A stretch of DNA of 64,000 bases from assembly GCA_965233675.1 (NCBI GenBank), contig OZ247498.1, forward strand, positions 1,984,001-2,048,000, in the 5' to 3' direction. The stretch is from SZUA-309 sp965233675 (GTDB taxonomy: Bacteria > Pseudomonadota > Gammaproteobacteria > Pseudomonadales > Azotimanducaceae). The notes under the pieces are model-generated. The model saw only the letters and a program-made list of their open reading frames with translations. It did no database searches and had not been told where the DNA came from. This document shows positions 1 through 8,891 of this stretch, one piece after another (position 1 is the first letter of the stretch; the number at the start of each line of letters is the position of its first letter). Both the position numbers and the translations under genes were made by a program.

Positions 1-522
1 GCGGCGATCGACGCCTTCGACCTCGAACCGGATGATGCGCGCGGCTTTACGATCACGGGCGGTTTGCCCTATTTCGGCGGGCCCGGGAACAACTACGTGA
101 GCCACTCCATTGCCGAGATGGTCCGCCGATGCAGAAGCGAGCCGGAGAAAATCGGGCTCACGACAGGCCTTGGCTGGTACATCACCAAGCATTCCGTGGG
201 GTTGTGGTCAGGAATCCCTCCCGAGCGATGGCAATCGCCAGATCTGAGCGCCGAGCAGGCGCGAATCGACGCCGAAGCGCTGGAGGTGGTTCCAGCTCGC
301 GAGGCCGGTGGAACTGCAGTGGTCGAGGGTTACACGGTCAGACACGACCGTGATACCGGGCCGACAAGCGTGCCGGTGTTTGCCCGTTCGGCAGATGGAA
401 AACGAATCGTAGCTCGCAATGATGATCCCGATACCGCGGCCGCTCTCTCCGGCGAAATGCTGGTCGGCGAGTCGATCGTCATTCGTCCCGGCGAAGATTG
501 CGCAAGGTTTGAGCTCAGCTGA
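1..522 (+). CDS. Thiolase-family acetyl-CoA acetyltransferase-like protein, C-terminal part
   Basis: The gene is cut by the left window edge; the frame is open from base 1 and stops at 522. The visible 173 residues start in the end of the thiolase fold: the GG-x-P-x-FGGPGNNY-x-x-HSIAEM stretch (about residues 20-40) is typical of the thiolase-like proteins annotated as acetyl-CoA acetyltransferase. It is followed by a small beta-rich C-terminal domain that this subfamily carries beyond the thiolase fold. The catalytic Cys lies outside the window, so activity cannot be judged. Beside P450 and beta-oxidation genes a role in thiolytic cleavage of a CoA thioester is reasonable but inferred. It converges on the minus-strand P450 that follows, with a gap of only 40 bases. 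Confidence 0.75.
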   Translation, partial: AAIDAFDLEPDDARGFTITGGLPYFGGPGNNYVSHSIAEMVRRCRSEPEKIGLTTGLGWYITKHSVGLWSGIPPERWQSPDLSAEQARIDAEALEVVPAREAGGTAVVEGYTVRHDRDTGPTSVPVFARSADGKRIVARNDDPDTAAALSGEMLVGESIVIRPGEDCARFELS

Positions 523-562
523 TCAGCATCTGTTGAAGAGCGGGAAGAATTTCAACCGACAC

Positions 563-1744
563 TCAGAACGAAACGGGAAGTGAACTGAAGCCTCGAATCG
601 GACCGGAGACCAGGCGCTCCGCCGCTTCCCGTTGTACAGAGAAGTTTGGCATTCGGCGAAGCGTCTCTTCCAGCCCCACTTTCGCTTCCAGTCGCGCAAG
701 ATTGGCCCCGAGACAGAAGTGCACGCCGTAACCGAAAGCCAGATGGTCCCGCTGTTGTCGCGACAGCTCGATGCAATCAGGCACCTCGAACCTTCTCTGG
801 TCCCGGTTCGCCGCCCCGATCAGCAGCAGCACTCTTGCCCCCTCTGGAATCTCAACGCCACCAATCACAACCGGCGCTGTCGTCACCCGTGTCAATCCCT
901 GCACTGGAGATTCAAGCCGGAGGAACTCCTCTATCGCCCCTGGAATAAGATCCGGATCTTCAATCAAAGACGCGCGAAGAGACGGCTGCTCATGCAGAAC
1001 GACCATGGCATTCGTGAGCAGGTTCGTCGTCGTCTCCGTACCGGCTATCAGCAACAGGAAGATAAAGCCGTACAGATCCGCATCGCTCAGAGATTCGCCT
1101 TCGATTCTGGCGTCAAGGAGCGCGCTGATCAGATCATCCTCCGGTTGCTGCCTGCGCGCTTCTACATGCATGCTCACGACCTCCAGCATCTCCCCGTTTC
1201 GTTTCAAGGTCTCCGTCAGCGGGGCTTCCGCATTTCTGACCAGATCGTCTGCCGTGCGCTTGAACAGCACCCTGTATTCCCGGTCGCAACCGAGCAGCTC
1301 GCAGATCACCGTGGCGGGGAACACCCCGGCAAAATCGCGGGCATAGTCACACGCCCCATCAGCGGTAATCTCGTCTAGCAATTCGCCGGCCAGCGCGCGC
1401 AGCCTGGGCTCGAGTAACAAGATGCGGCGGGAAGTAAAGGCTTTCTGGACCAGATCACGCAACCGCTTGTGCTGCGGCTCATCCGCGGTGATCAGAACAT
1501 TGGTGTTGGCTAGCGATGAATCGGCAGCTCTTCCGTCGTCGTCATATGCCAGGGTCACCCCATGAGCTGAGGAGAAGAGCTGGTGGTTCTTGAAGGCGAA
1601 TTTCACATCCGCATATCGGGATACAACCCAGAAACCGCGCCGCTCGTTGTAGTACACGGGAGATTCCTCCCGCAGCTTGCCATAGACGGAGAACGGAGAC
1701 AGCTGCAACTGTTCATCATACGGATTGAAATCGTAGTTCTGCAT
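563..1744 (-). CDS. Cytochrome P450 (class I, soluble bacterial type)
   Basis: Heme-thiolate monooxygenase of about 394 residues, the usual size of soluble bacterial P450s. Visible motifs are the I-helix oxygen-activation motif AGTETT, the E-x-x-R pair in EEFLR, and the heme loop FGYGVHFCLG with the axial Cys about 50 residues from the end. No membrane segment is present. It does not carry the CYP153 signatures of its two neighbours, and I cannot name its substrate. The frame is open to a TTG at 1765, but the ATG at 1744 has a GGAG 6 bases upstream and is preferred. It is divergent from the CYP153-like gene at 1916, and the shared gap contains a GTAAGC-type operator at 1876-1889. No ferredoxin or reductase partner is encoded in the window. 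Confidence 0.9.
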   Translation of the reverse strand: MQNYDFNPYDEQLQLSPFSVYGKLREESPVYYNERRGFWVVSRYADVKFAFKNHQLFSSAHGVTLAYDDDGRAADSSLANTNVLITADEPQHKRLRDLVQKAFTSRRILLLEPRLRALAGELLDEITADGACDYARDFAGVFPATVICELLGCDREYRVLFKRTADDLVRNAEAPLTETLKRNGEMLEVVSMHVEARRQQPEDDLISALLDARIEGESLSDADLYGFIFLLLIAGTETTTNLLTNAMVVLHEQPSLRASLIEDPDLIPGAIEEFLRLESPVQGLTRVTTAPVVIGGVEIPEGARVLLLIGAANRDQRRFEVPDCIELSRQQRDHLAFGYGVHFCLGANLARLEAKVGLEETLRRMPNFSVQREAAERLVSGPIRGFSSLPVSF

Positions 1745-1875
1745 CTGCATCTCCGGATAACCCAACTACCTTTAGGCTCGCGCGAACCCTCTATAGAGCT
1801 TCCCCAGCTGTCGCGGCGGCAGAGCCAATCTGATTTCCCGTAGACCGCAGTGCTCGACAGTAGAATTGCCCTTTT

Positions 1876-1889
1876 GTAAGCTACAATAC
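1876..1889 (+). promoter_or_regulatory. Candidate regulon operator, site 1
   Basis: GTAAGCTACAATAC lies between the divergent P450 genes. It matches the 14-base pattern GTAA-N7-TA shared by ten intergenic sites of the left region, mostly GTAAGC-N5-TAC. A TACAAT hexamer inside it could be a -10 box, in which case binding would block the promoter. Confidence 0.5.
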
Positions 1890-1915
1890 AACTCTGCCCG
1901 AAGAGGTTCCACCCG

Positions 1916-3166
1916 ATGCTCGAACAACACGATGATCGGCTCTTGGAAGCGCGAGACCACGCCCACTCTATCCCGCTGGAAGAAATCGACGTTGCGCACT
2001 GGGACCTGTATCGAAATGACACTCTCTGGCCGTACTTCGAAAGGCTGCGCAAAGAGAAACCAGTACATTTCCACGAGCACAGCATCTCCGGTCCTTTCTG
2101 GTCGGTCACCTCGTACGACCTCATCAAGGCCGTGGATACGGACCACGAGAGATTCTCATCGGAACCGACGATCGGTCTCGACGACCTGCTGCCAGAAGAA
2201 TCCTTACCGATGTTCATCGCGATGGATCAGCCGAAACACAATGAGCAGCGAAGGGCCGTGGCGCCGGTCGCAGCCCCAAGAAACCTGGCCAACCTCGAAC
2301 CAACCATTCGACAGCGTGTTATCGATATCCTTGAAGGTCTGCCAATCGGAGAAACGTTCAATTGGGTGGAACGTGTGTCCATTGAGCTCACCACTCAGAT
2401 GCTTGCCACGCTGTTCGATTTCCCATTTGACGAGCGTCGGAAACTCACCCGCTGGTCGGACGTTGCCACATCACCCATCAAAGCAGGCCTCGTCGACTCA
2501 CACGTCCAACGCACCCAGGAGTTGTTCGAGTGTCTCAGCTACTTCAAGGCGTTGAGGGAAGAACGCAGTTCACGGTCAGCGGGAAACGATCTGCTGTCAA
2601 TGCTCGCTCATGACGCAGCAACCAGAGATATGTCTGACATGGAGTTTCTGGGCAATCTGATCCTCCTCATCGTTGGGGGTAACGATACGACCCGGAACTC
2701 CATCTCGGGAGGCGTTCTGGCCCTGAACAGATTCCCAGACCAGTACGACAAGCTTCGACGGAATCCGTCTCTGATTCCCGGCATGGTTCCCGAAATCATC
2801 CGCTGGCAGACGCCCCTCGCCTACATGCGGAGAACCGCCACACAGGACGTGGAACTCAACGGTCAGATAATACGCAAGGGTGATCGGGTGGCTATGTGGT
2901 ACGTATCAGGAAATCGCGACGAGTCAGAATTCAAGGCAGCCGATCGGCTCGTAATCGATCGACCCAACGCACGTCAACATCTTGCTTTTGGTTTCGGCAT
3001 CCATCGCTGCATGGGAAACCGGGTCGCCGAGCTTCAACTGCGTGTGCTCTGGGAGGAGATCATGAAGCGTTTCCGCATGATCGAGGTTGTGGGTGAGCCG
3101 GTAAGAACTCTGTCCAATCTGATCAGGGGCTACACGAATTTACCCGTTCAGGTGCACCAGACCTAG
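1916..3166 (+). CDS. CYP153-like cytochrome P450 alkane/cycloalkane hydroxylase
   Basis: A 416-residue P450 that closely follows the CYP153 pattern as I recall it: MFIAMDQPKH and VAPRNLANLE in the N-terminal half, VERVSIELTTQMLATLFDFP around residue 155, the I-helix VGGNDTTRNSISGGVLALN, PEIIRWQTPL containing the E-x-x-R, and the heme loop FGFGIHRCMGN with the axial Cys at about 365. CYP153 enzymes hydroxylate terminal or ring positions of medium-chain alkanes, cycloalkanes and terpenes with ferredoxin and NADH-ferredoxin reductase. Neither partner is in the window. Start at 1916 follows GAAGAGG; an operator copy lies 27 bases upstream. The gene converges on the SDR at 3192-3953 and is a clear paralogue of the P450 at 4017-5315. 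Confidence 0.9.
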   Translation: MLEQHDDRLLEARDHAHSIPLEEIDVAHWDLYRNDTLWPYFERLRKEKPVHFHEHSISGPFWSVTSYDLIKAVDTDHERFSSEPTIGLDDLLPEESLPMFIAMDQPKHNEQRRAVAPVAAPRNLANLEPTIRQRVIDILEGLPIGETFNWVERVSIELTTQMLATLFDFPFDERRKLTRWSDVATSPIKAGLVDSHVQRTQELFECLSYFKALREERSSRSAGNDLLSMLAHDAATRDMSDMEFLGNLILLIVGGNDTTRNSISGGVLALNRFPDQYDKLRRNPSLIPGMVPEIIRWQTPLAYMRRTATQDVELNGQIIRKGDRVAMWYVSGNRDESEFKAADRLVIDRPNARQHLAFGFGIHRCMGNRVAELQLRVLWEEIMKRFRMIEVVGEPVRTLSNLIRGYTNLPVQVHQT

Positions 3167-3191
3167 CCTGATCCGATCCAAGCGTCTGATC

Positions 3192-3953
3192 TCAGCCGGC
3201 GGTCACACCGCCGTCGATCACGAGCTCGCTACCCGTAACATAAGAGGACTCGTCGCTGGCGAGGTAGAGTACCCCCCGGGCAATGTCCTCAGGCTCGGCC
3301 AGGCGGCCCAAAGGCACTTGTTCCCCAATGAGCTCAAGCATCGAAACATTGGCTTCCGGAAGCGCATGTCCGATCATCGGCGTATTCACGTACCCAGGAT
3401 GAACCGAGTTAACCCGAATGCCATCCGAAGCATACTCGAGCGCGGCGGTTTTCGTGAGCAATCTCACCGCGCCCTTGCTTGCATGGTACGCCGCCGATCC
3501 ACCGCTGCCGACGATGCCATAGATCGAGCTCTTGTTCACGATGGAGCCGCCCCCACTGCGGCGTAACGCAGGTATCGCAACCTTCATCCCCAGCCAGACA
3601 CCAGTCTGGTTTACGGCGATTACCCGTTCCCACTCTTCGAGAGAAGACGCCTCCACTCCGGCCGTGTCAAGAACGCCCGCGTTGTTTACCAGCACGTCCA
3701 ACCGGCCGAACTTCGTTTCTGCGGCTTGCACAATCTGCACCCAGGATGCTTCGTCAGTGACATCGTGGTGCTGCGCCAGCACCTCACAACCACGGTCGAT
3801 GAGCTCCGATTCAAGCGCCTCGAGTGGATCTTCGAGAATGTCCGACAGTACGACTCTCGCCCCTTCGTCGGCAAACAGTCGCGCTTCACTTGCGCCCATC
3901 CCACGAGCCGCACCAGTGATAAGAGCTACTTTGCCGTCCAACCGTCCGCTCAT
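3192..3953 (-). CDS. SDR-family oxidoreductase
   Basis: Classical short-chain dehydrogenase/reductase of 253 residues. The cofactor loop TGAARGMGASEA follows the first beta strand (residues 13-24), NNAG is present near residue 90, and the catalytic Ser, Tyr and Lys appear as KSSIYG and YHASKG near residues 142 and 155. The C-terminal GSELVIDGGVTAG is standard. It lies 63 bases downstream of the CYP153-like gene at 4017-5315 on the same strand, so the two are probably one operon. The expected job is oxidation of the alcohol made by the P450, or of a hydroxyacyl-CoA; the substrate is an inference. Confidence 0.88.
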   Translation of the reverse strand: MSGRLDGKVALITGAARGMGASEARLFADEGARVVLSDILEDPLEALESELIDRGCEVLAQHHDVTDEASWVQIVQAAETKFGRLDVLVNNAGVLDTAGVEASSLEEWERVIAVNQTGVWLGMKVAIPALRRSGGGSIVNKSSIYGIVGSGGSAAYHASKGAVRLLTKTAALEYASDGIRVNSVHPGYVNTPMIGHALPEANVSMLELIGEQVPLGRLAEPEDIARGVLYLASDESSYVTGSELVIDGGVTAG

Positions 3954-4016
3954 GCATTCCCGTCCTGCTGCAGACCACCCGAGGCCTTTCAGTTCGCGCT
4001 GGCTTTCCGCCCCGCC

Positions 4017-5315
4017 TCAAGCTGCCTTCTTCGGATGTACTCGCACCGGAAGCTTCGTGAATCCCTTAATCAGCGTCGAGAAGCTGCGTTCGGGCTCACC
4101 CACAACCTCCACCATCTCGAATCGCTCCATGATGCCTTCCCAGAGCAGACGCAATTGCATCTCCGCGAGCCGATTGCCCATGCAGCGATGGATGCCGAAA
4201 CCGAAAGAGAGATGGTGACGAGGACGCTCACGGTCAATGATGAACTCATACGGCCGATCGATAACCTCTTCATCCCGGTTACCTGATACGTACCACATCA
4301 CGACCTTGTCTCCCTTTCTGAGTTTCTTGCCCCGCAGCTCCGTGTCTTTCGTAACGGTTCTCCGCATGGACGTCAGAGGCGTCTGCCAGCGGATGATCTC
4401 CGGTACCATGTTCGTGATCAGGCCGGGATTCCGGCGAAGTTTGTCGTATTCCGCGGGATTCTGGTTCAACGCCAGTACACCGCCGGAAATGGAGTTCCTG
4501 GTCGTATCATTACCGCCGATGATCAACAGCATCAGATTGCCCAGAAACTCATAAGGTTGCATGTGTCTGGTTGCCTCGCCGTGAGCGAGCATGGAAATCA
4601 GATCACCACGCGGAGGTTCATTAACGCGCTCATTCCACAACTCGGTAAACGTTGCCAGACATTCCAGCAACACATCCCGCCGTTCTTCCACCGACTTCAC
4701 AAGACCATCGGGACCGGGTTGCGTCGTCGCGACATCAGACCAGAACGTCAGTTTTCGACGATCCTCAAATGGAAAGTCGAACAACGTCGCCAGCATCTGC
4801 GTAGTCAGCTCAATCGAAACCCTGTCTACCCAGTTGAAGGTCTCACCCACTGGCAACGAATCGAGAATAGTGGCAACCCGCTCCTTTATGAGCGGTTCGA
4901 GTTCAGCAAGGTTCCTCGGTGCCACTACGCCCTGAACCGTCTTGCGCTGTTCTCCGTGCTTGGGCTCATCCATGGCGATGAACATCTCAACCGGAAGAGT
5001 CCCCACATTCACGGGCGCAATACTGATCCCTTCGGCCGACGAGTAGACGTCCGGATCCCCTTCCACTTCCATAATGTCGTTGAATTTCGTTACAGACCAA
5101 AATGGACCGAACTGCGATTCCTTACAGTAGTGAACCGGATCCTCTACCCGCAGACGATCCAGGAAAGGCCAGAATGCATCTGCCTCAAACAACGCGGGCT
5201 GCGCAAGATCAATCTCGTCAAGCGGTATCGTTTTCGGATCCCTGCTGAGCATACTGTCCCTCAGGTCCATTATGGCTTCTGCAGGATCAAACTCTGCGGC
5301 TTCGGCTTCACTCAT
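4017..5315 (-). CDS. CYP153-like cytochrome P450 alkane/cycloalkane hydroxylase (second copy)
   Basis: A 432-residue P450 paralogous to the one at 1916-3166 and with the same CYP153 hallmarks: MFIAMDEPKHGEQRKTV, VDRVSIELTTQMLATLFDFP, I-helix IGGNDTTRNSISGGVLALNQ, PEIIRWQTPL, and heme loop FGFGIHRCMGN with the axial Cys at about 378. It has a strong ribosome binding site (AAAGGAGG, 7 bases before the ATG). It heads a two-gene operon with the downstream SDR, and an operator copy (5389-5402) sits about 75 bases upstream of the start. Two CYP153-type genes in one region suggest more than one substrate, or successive oxidations of one. A cognate ferredoxin is not encoded nearby. Confidence 0.9.
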   Translation of the reverse strand: MSEAEAAEFDPAEAIMDLRDSMLSRDPKTIPLDEIDLAQPALFEADAFWPFLDRLRVEDPVHYCKESQFGPFWSVTKFNDIMEVEGDPDVYSSAEGISIAPVNVGTLPVEMFIAMDEPKHGEQRKTVQGVVAPRNLAELEPLIKERVATILDSLPVGETFNWVDRVSIELTTQMLATLFDFPFEDRRKLTFWSDVATTQPGPDGLVKSVEERRDVLLECLATFTELWNERVNEPPRGDLISMLAHGEATRHMQPYEFLGNLMLLIIGGNDTTRNSISGGVLALNQNPAEYDKLRRNPGLITNMVPEIIRWQTPLTSMRRTVTKDTELRGKKLRKGDKVVMWYVSGNRDEEVIDRPYEFIIDRERPRHHLSFGFGIHRCMGNRLAEMQLRLLWEGIMERFEMVEVVGEPERSFSTLIKGFTKLPVRVHPKKAA

Positions 5316-5388
5316 TGCTCGTCCTCCTTTCTACCGCTCATGTACTCGAAAAGCCGCATGAACGGTGACTGTTAACCCGAACCAAATA

Positions 5389-5402
5389 ATAAGTGTACTT
5401 AC
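5389..5402 (-). promoter_or_regulatory. Candidate regulon operator, site 2
   Basis: Reads GTAAGTACACTTAT on the minus strand, with nearly symmetric TAAGT/ACTTA arms. It lies upstream of the CYP153-SDR operon. The gap 5316-5529 contains nothing else recognisable. Confidence 0.5.
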
Positions 5403-5529
5403 AGGTAGAGAGTGTGTCCAACATCAGGGTATCGGGTGTCCCATCGCCGCCATGACGCCCCAATAACCAATAAGTTACACAGGTACAACTCGACTGGCGG
5501 CCGCATATCGAATCGGGTAGCAGCCGCGG

Positions 5530-6291
5530 CTAGCCGTGCATGGAGAGGCCGCCGGAAACGCTGATGGTCTGCCCGGTAACGTAGCTGCTGGCCGGATCCA
5601 GAAACATGGCGACCACCTGCGGAAAGTCAGACGGTTGGGCCAGACGGCGCATGGGAACCGATCGCTCGAGTGCCGGAGCAAGCCGACCACCGCTGGATGC
5701 ATCGAAAGCAGCCAGCAGGGGTGTGTCCGTCGGTCCGGGGCATACAGAATTGAAGGTAATTCCCTGGCGAGCGAATTCGCGCGCCAGCGTTTTCATCAGA
5801 GCAATAGTCCCGCCTTTTGCCGCAGAGTAGACCGCCTCCCCGGAAGATCCTACGCGGCCGGCATCCGAGGCAATGCTAACGACCCGCCCCTGCCCGTGTT
5901 CCGCCATCTGTCGGCACGCGACATGCGTCATGTTCATCGGCCCGTAGAGATTTACGTCGATGACCTTTCGCCAGAAGTCCGGCTCAGTATCAATGAAGTT
6001 CTTTGCCTCATCCCAACCCGCATTGTTGACCAGACCGTACAGAGGCCCCGCTTCGTTCTGGAAAGCCTCTACAGTATCGCAGACACTCTGGTAGTTCGTG
6101 ATATCCAGATGGTAGCCCAGCGCCTTCCCACCCAGATCCCCGATCCCTCGGGCCGCATTCTTCGCACCTTCACCGTTGAGATCGAATATCCCGACCACGG
6201 CGCCCCGCAGGGAGAGGTATTCAGCAATGGCCCGTCCTATGCCACTGGCAGCACCAGTGACGATGATTGAGCGTCCTTCAAACAGGGTCAT
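5530..6291 (-). CDS. badH: BadH-like 2-hydroxycyclohexanecarboxyl-CoA dehydrogenase (SDR)
   Basis: SDR of 253 residues with TGAASGIGRA near the N-terminus, LVNNAGWDEAKNF at about residue 88, the catalytic block IASDAGRVGSSGEAVYSAAKGG around residues 140-160, and the tail VTGQTISVSGGLSMHG. The pieces NNAGWD, IASDA-x-RVGSSGEAVY, KTLARE-x-AR-x-GIT, VCPGPTDTPLL and SVSGGL-x-M-x-G match my recollection of Rhodopseudomonas palustris BadH. BadH oxidises 2-hydroxycyclohexanecarboxyl-CoA to the 2-keto thioester just before ring opening. A BadI-like hydrolase at 14747 and an AliB-like dehydrogenase at 13593 support this reading. It is the last gene of a minus-strand operon (thioesterases, LLM oxidoreductase, CMD protein, this gene). 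A generic SDR on another cyclic hydroxyacyl-CoA is the alternative. Confidence 0.75.
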   Translation of the reverse strand: MTLFEGRSIIVTGAASGIGRAIAEYLSLRGAVVGIFDLNGEGAKNAARGIGDLGGKALGYHLDITNYQSVCDTVEAFQNEAGPLYGLVNNAGWDEAKNFIDTEPDFWRKVIDVNLYGPMNMTHVACRQMAEHGQGRVVSIASDAGRVGSSGEAVYSAAKGGTIALMKTLAREFARQGITFNSVCPGPTDTPLLAAFDASSGGRLAPALERSVPMRRLAQPSDFPQVVAMFLDPASSYVTGQTISVSGGLSMHG

Positions 6292-6326
6292 ATCAGGTCT
6301 CCAGCTCTATCTCTCAAGTTCCGAAA

Positions 6327-6890
6327 TCAAAAGCCGGGGACCCCGTCTTCCCGCTGCACGCCCAGGCTGTTCAGCGCCATCGCCAGCATGTTGTACTGCC
6401 CGACGGTGAAGATAGCGTCCATGATCTGCTGCTCGGAAAAGTGGGCCTTGAGTTCCGACCACACCGCTTCGCTCAGCATGGTGTCCCGCAGCAACTCGTC
6501 CGTAGCGGAGATCAAGGCTCGCTCCTCCGCGCCCCAACCTTCGGCATCGGCCCCTTCACGTACACGATCGCGATCCTCTGCTGTGAGGCCGGCAGCCTGA
6601 CTCATGAGCACGTGCTGGCCCCACTCGTACTCGCAGTGCCTCTGCCACCCCACCCGCAATATCATGAGTTCCCTCTGCCGGGGTGTTAGGCTGGAGGCGC
6701 TCATTATATGTCCAGCCAGAGGATTCCAGGCCTTCAGCAGCGGCATGTTGTGCATCAGCGTCTTCAGTACGTTGAACACGAATCCATACTGCTCCCGAAG
6801 CGGCGCAATCATCTCGAGCTGCTCAGGGCTCATTTCCGCTTCGCCGAGGGGCTCCAGCCTGGCGCTTTCGAGTGGCTGCAGAGTGCTCAT
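6327..6890 (-). CDS. Carboxymuconolactone decarboxylase / AhpD-like family protein
   Basis: An all-helical protein of about 187 residues with the family pattern LTPRQRELMILRVGWQRHCEYEWGQHVLMS in the centre. There is one Cys in the central helix rather than the C-x-x-C of peroxidase-active AhpD proteins, so a redox role is uncertain. A TTG at 6911 is in frame, but the ATG at 6890 follows GGAGGG at good spacing and is chosen. Such proteins are common in hydrocarbon and steroid catabolic clusters, with unproven function. It lies in an operon between the LLM oxidoreductase and the BadH-like SDR; a paralogue is encoded at 22228-22791. Confidence 0.8.
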   Translation of the reverse strand: MSTLQPLESARLEPLGEAEMSPEQLEMIAPLREQYGFVFNVLKTLMHNMPLLKAWNPLAGHIMSASSLTPRQRELMILRVGWQRHCEYEWGQHVLMSQAAGLTAEDRDRVREGADAEGWGAEERALISATDELLRDTMLSEAVWSELKAHFSEQQIMDAIFTVGQYNMLAMALNSLGVQREDGVPGF

Positions 6891-6934
6891 TGACGAATCC
6901 CTCCAGTTCAATCGGTGATCAGGTCTTTGGTGCT

Positions 6935-7966
6935 TCAGTCAGCGCTGACTGCTCGAGCGACCTCACCCCACTTCGACAACGAGGCGGGATCCCGGTGAAT
7001 CGACTCGCTCGCCAGATACATGACAACTCGGGAGGCTACGGAGCCGTAGCGTTCCATGAGCTTGTCAGCCAGATCATCCCACCGTGCGATAACGGCAAAG
7101 TGCTCGATCATCTCGTCAGTAATCACCGCCGATACACCACCGAGGTCGCCTTCCTTCATCAGCTTGCCGAGCTTCGCCGTGGTACCCGTATAGCCCAGGT
7201 CGTCGAACTGAAACGCATAATTCGGTGTTGAGCCATAGAAGGCCAGCTGAATTTTCGTTCGCTGCAACAGCGCTTCCCGCTCCTCGGCGGTGTCTCCCGG
7301 AATTGCGAATACTGGAACGGTGAGATCCACGTCCGCGTCTGAACGTCCGGCGCGTTCCGCTCCGTTGCGGATATTGGGTAGCAACCGGTTATGAATGTAG
7401 GAGACGGAGTGCATGGGGTGAACGTGTACACCGTCCGCAAGCTCTCCGGCCACCTGACACATGAGCGGTCCGACTGCGGAGATATCAACCTTAACGTCTT
7501 CGAAATCGTGCCGCGGCGGTGCCCACTGTCTCGGCAAGTAGCTCAGATTGTAGTAGGGCCCTTCGTGAAAGAGCTTTTCTTCACCTCTGAACGCCCTCAG
7601 ACACGCACGAACAGCGTTGACGTAATCGCGCATCTGCTTCGCAGGTTTGTCATACACCGCAGAGTACCGGCGCACGACGTGCCCCTTGACCTGACTGCCG
7701 AGTCCCAGGCGGAATCGCCCTTCCGTGTTCTGGGCCATCTCCCAGGCGACCTGAGCCGAGATCATCGGACTCCGCGGAAAAGCGACGGCAATACCGGTGC
7801 TGAAATCGAGCGTTCGCGCAGCAGACGCGGCTGCCGAAATCATCATCCAGGGGACCTGACCGGCTTCGGTGAATAGCATCCCCGAAAATCCCGCTTCCTC
7901 GAGGCGACGGGCCAGCTTTGCGCTGTCATTCCAAGTCAGGTTGCCAACCATTATGTCGAATTTCAT
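6935..7966 (-). CDS. LLM-class (F420- or FMN-dependent) oxidoreductase
   Basis: Luciferase-like TIM-barrel oxidoreductase of 343 residues. RFRLGLGSQVKGHVVRRYSAVYDKPAKQMRDYV in the middle is characteristic of the TIGR03617-type (MSMEG_2256) subgroup usually annotated as F420-dependent; this is recall, not a search. The enzyme class transfers hydride or oxygen to small organic substrates through a reduced deazaflavin or flavin. The frame extends upstream to 7996, but the ATG at 7966 is preceded by GGGAGAGGAC and is the natural start. It is the third gene of the minus-strand operon starting at the thioesterase at 8872. No F420 biosynthesis gene is in the window, so the cofactor is open. Confidence 0.85.
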   Translation of the reverse strand: MKFDIMVGNLTWNDSAKLARRLEEAGFSGMLFTEAGQVPWMMISAAASAARTLDFSTGIAVAFPRSPMISAQVAWEMAQNTEGRFRLGLGSQVKGHVVRRYSAVYDKPAKQMRDYVNAVRACLRAFRGEEKLFHEGPYYNLSYLPRQWAPPRHDFEDVKVDISAVGPLMCQVAGELADGVHVHPMHSVSYIHNRLLPNIRNGAERAGRSDADVDLTVPVFAIPGDTAEEREALLQRTKIQLAFYGSTPNYAFQFDDLGYTGTTAKLGKLMKEGDLGGVSAVITDEMIEHFAVIARWDDLADKLMERYGSVASRVVMYLASESIHRDPASLSKWGEVARAVSAD

Positions 7967-8009
7967 CTGTCCTCTCCCACGGTTATCAGTCTGCACGCCG
8001 TTGACTGGA

Positions 8010-8447
8010 TCAAACGGGTGTCAGCAGAAAGTGTCCATACGCCAACGTCGTCAGTTTCTCGGGATCCTGCTGCCACATCTCCGCCCGGACGCTGGCTACT
8101 CTGCGGCCGCGCCGCGTGATGTGCGCGCGACCGTACATGTCGCGTGGTCCCGCGGATCTCAGATACTGAAAACTGATGTCGACAGTCTTGGGCAGGTGCG
8201 CATAAGCACCTTCATGCAGCAGTTGAATCACACTGGTGAGCTCGAGAAAGGCACCCAGCACGCCACCGTGAACAGCAGGCAGGTTGCGATTTCCCACGAG
8301 CGGTTCCCTGAAGGGAAGCCGGGTGGTCACCACACCGGCTTCTTCGGCTGCGGCAATACCGAGAAATCTCGCGTACGGGATTGAGTCCGCTAACGACTGG
8401 AGTCTCGTCGCCGGATCTCTGTCCTGAAGTGCACTGATCACCTTCAT
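8010..8447 (-). CDS. PaaI-type hot-dog thioesterase
   Basis: Single hot-dog domain protein of 145 residues. The VHGGVLGAFLELTSVIQLL segment (about residues 55-75) is the signature helix of PaaI/4HBT thioesterases, with the usual N-x-x-G-x-VHGG pattern modified to NLPAVHGG. Such enzymes hydrolyse acyl-CoA or aryl-CoA thioesters and release CoA from dead-end intermediates. It overlaps the upstream thioesterase by 4 bases, so translation is coupled, and the two may form a heteromeric enzyme. Ribosome binding site GGAGAG precedes the start. Confidence 0.85.
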   Translation of the reverse strand: MKVISALQDRDPATRLQSLADSIPYARFLGIAAAEEAGVVTTRLPFREPLVGNRNLPAVHGGVLGAFLELTSVIQLLHEGAYAHLPKTVDISFQYLRSAGPRDMYGRAHITRRGRRVASVRAEMWQQDPEKLTTLAYGHFLLTPV

Positions 8448-8872
8448 GATTCTCTCCGCTTGTTGGGAGTACCCATCATGAAGGTCGCCACAGAGGTGGC
8501 GACCGGATCGTCGCGATCGTCTTCATACGCAAGACCGCGAACGAACACGATGTTCTTCGTACGCTTATAACAGTTTGCCTCCGCATGTATCGTCTTCTGA
8601 GGAACCGCACCCCGCAGATAATCGATTCTCAGATCCAGGGTGGCGATCGCCGTCTCCTCATCCGGGGACGGCCCGGAATGCACAGCCATCCCGGAAGCAT
8701 TATCGAGCATGGTGGTAAGAACACCCCCGTGAACAACACCTGACTCCGGATCACCTACGAGGTTTTCGCTGTAGGCAACCTTAACGAGCGCATAATTCTC
8801 TTCCTGCTTAACGACCTCCAACCCGATTGCCTCACCATGCGGGCTGGGCATCCGCTCCTCACCTTCGACCAA
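8444..8872 (-). CDS. PaaI-type hot-dog thioesterase
   Basis: About 142 residues, single hot-dog fold, with NLVGDPESGVVHGGVLTTMLDNASGMAV as the substrate and catalytic helix region. It is the first gene of a five-gene minus-strand operon (two thioesterases, LLM oxidoreductase, CMD protein, BadH-like SDR). The start is uncertain: TTG at 8872 has AGGAG 7 bases upstream, and an ATG at 8851 after GTGAGGAGCGG is the alternative. The regulon operator at 8892-8905 lies immediately upstream. Two adjacent overlapping PaaI genes are unusual and may reflect a two-subunit enzyme. Confidence 0.85.
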   Translation of the reverse strand: MVEGEERMPSPHGEAIGLEVVKQEENYALVKVAYSENLVGDPESGVVHGGVLTTMLDNASGMAVHSGPSPDEETAIATLDLRIDYLRGAVPQKTIHAEANCYKRTKNIVFVRGLAYEDDRDDPVATSVATFMMGTPNKRRES

Positions 8873-8891
8873 TTGCAAACTCCTGGCTTAT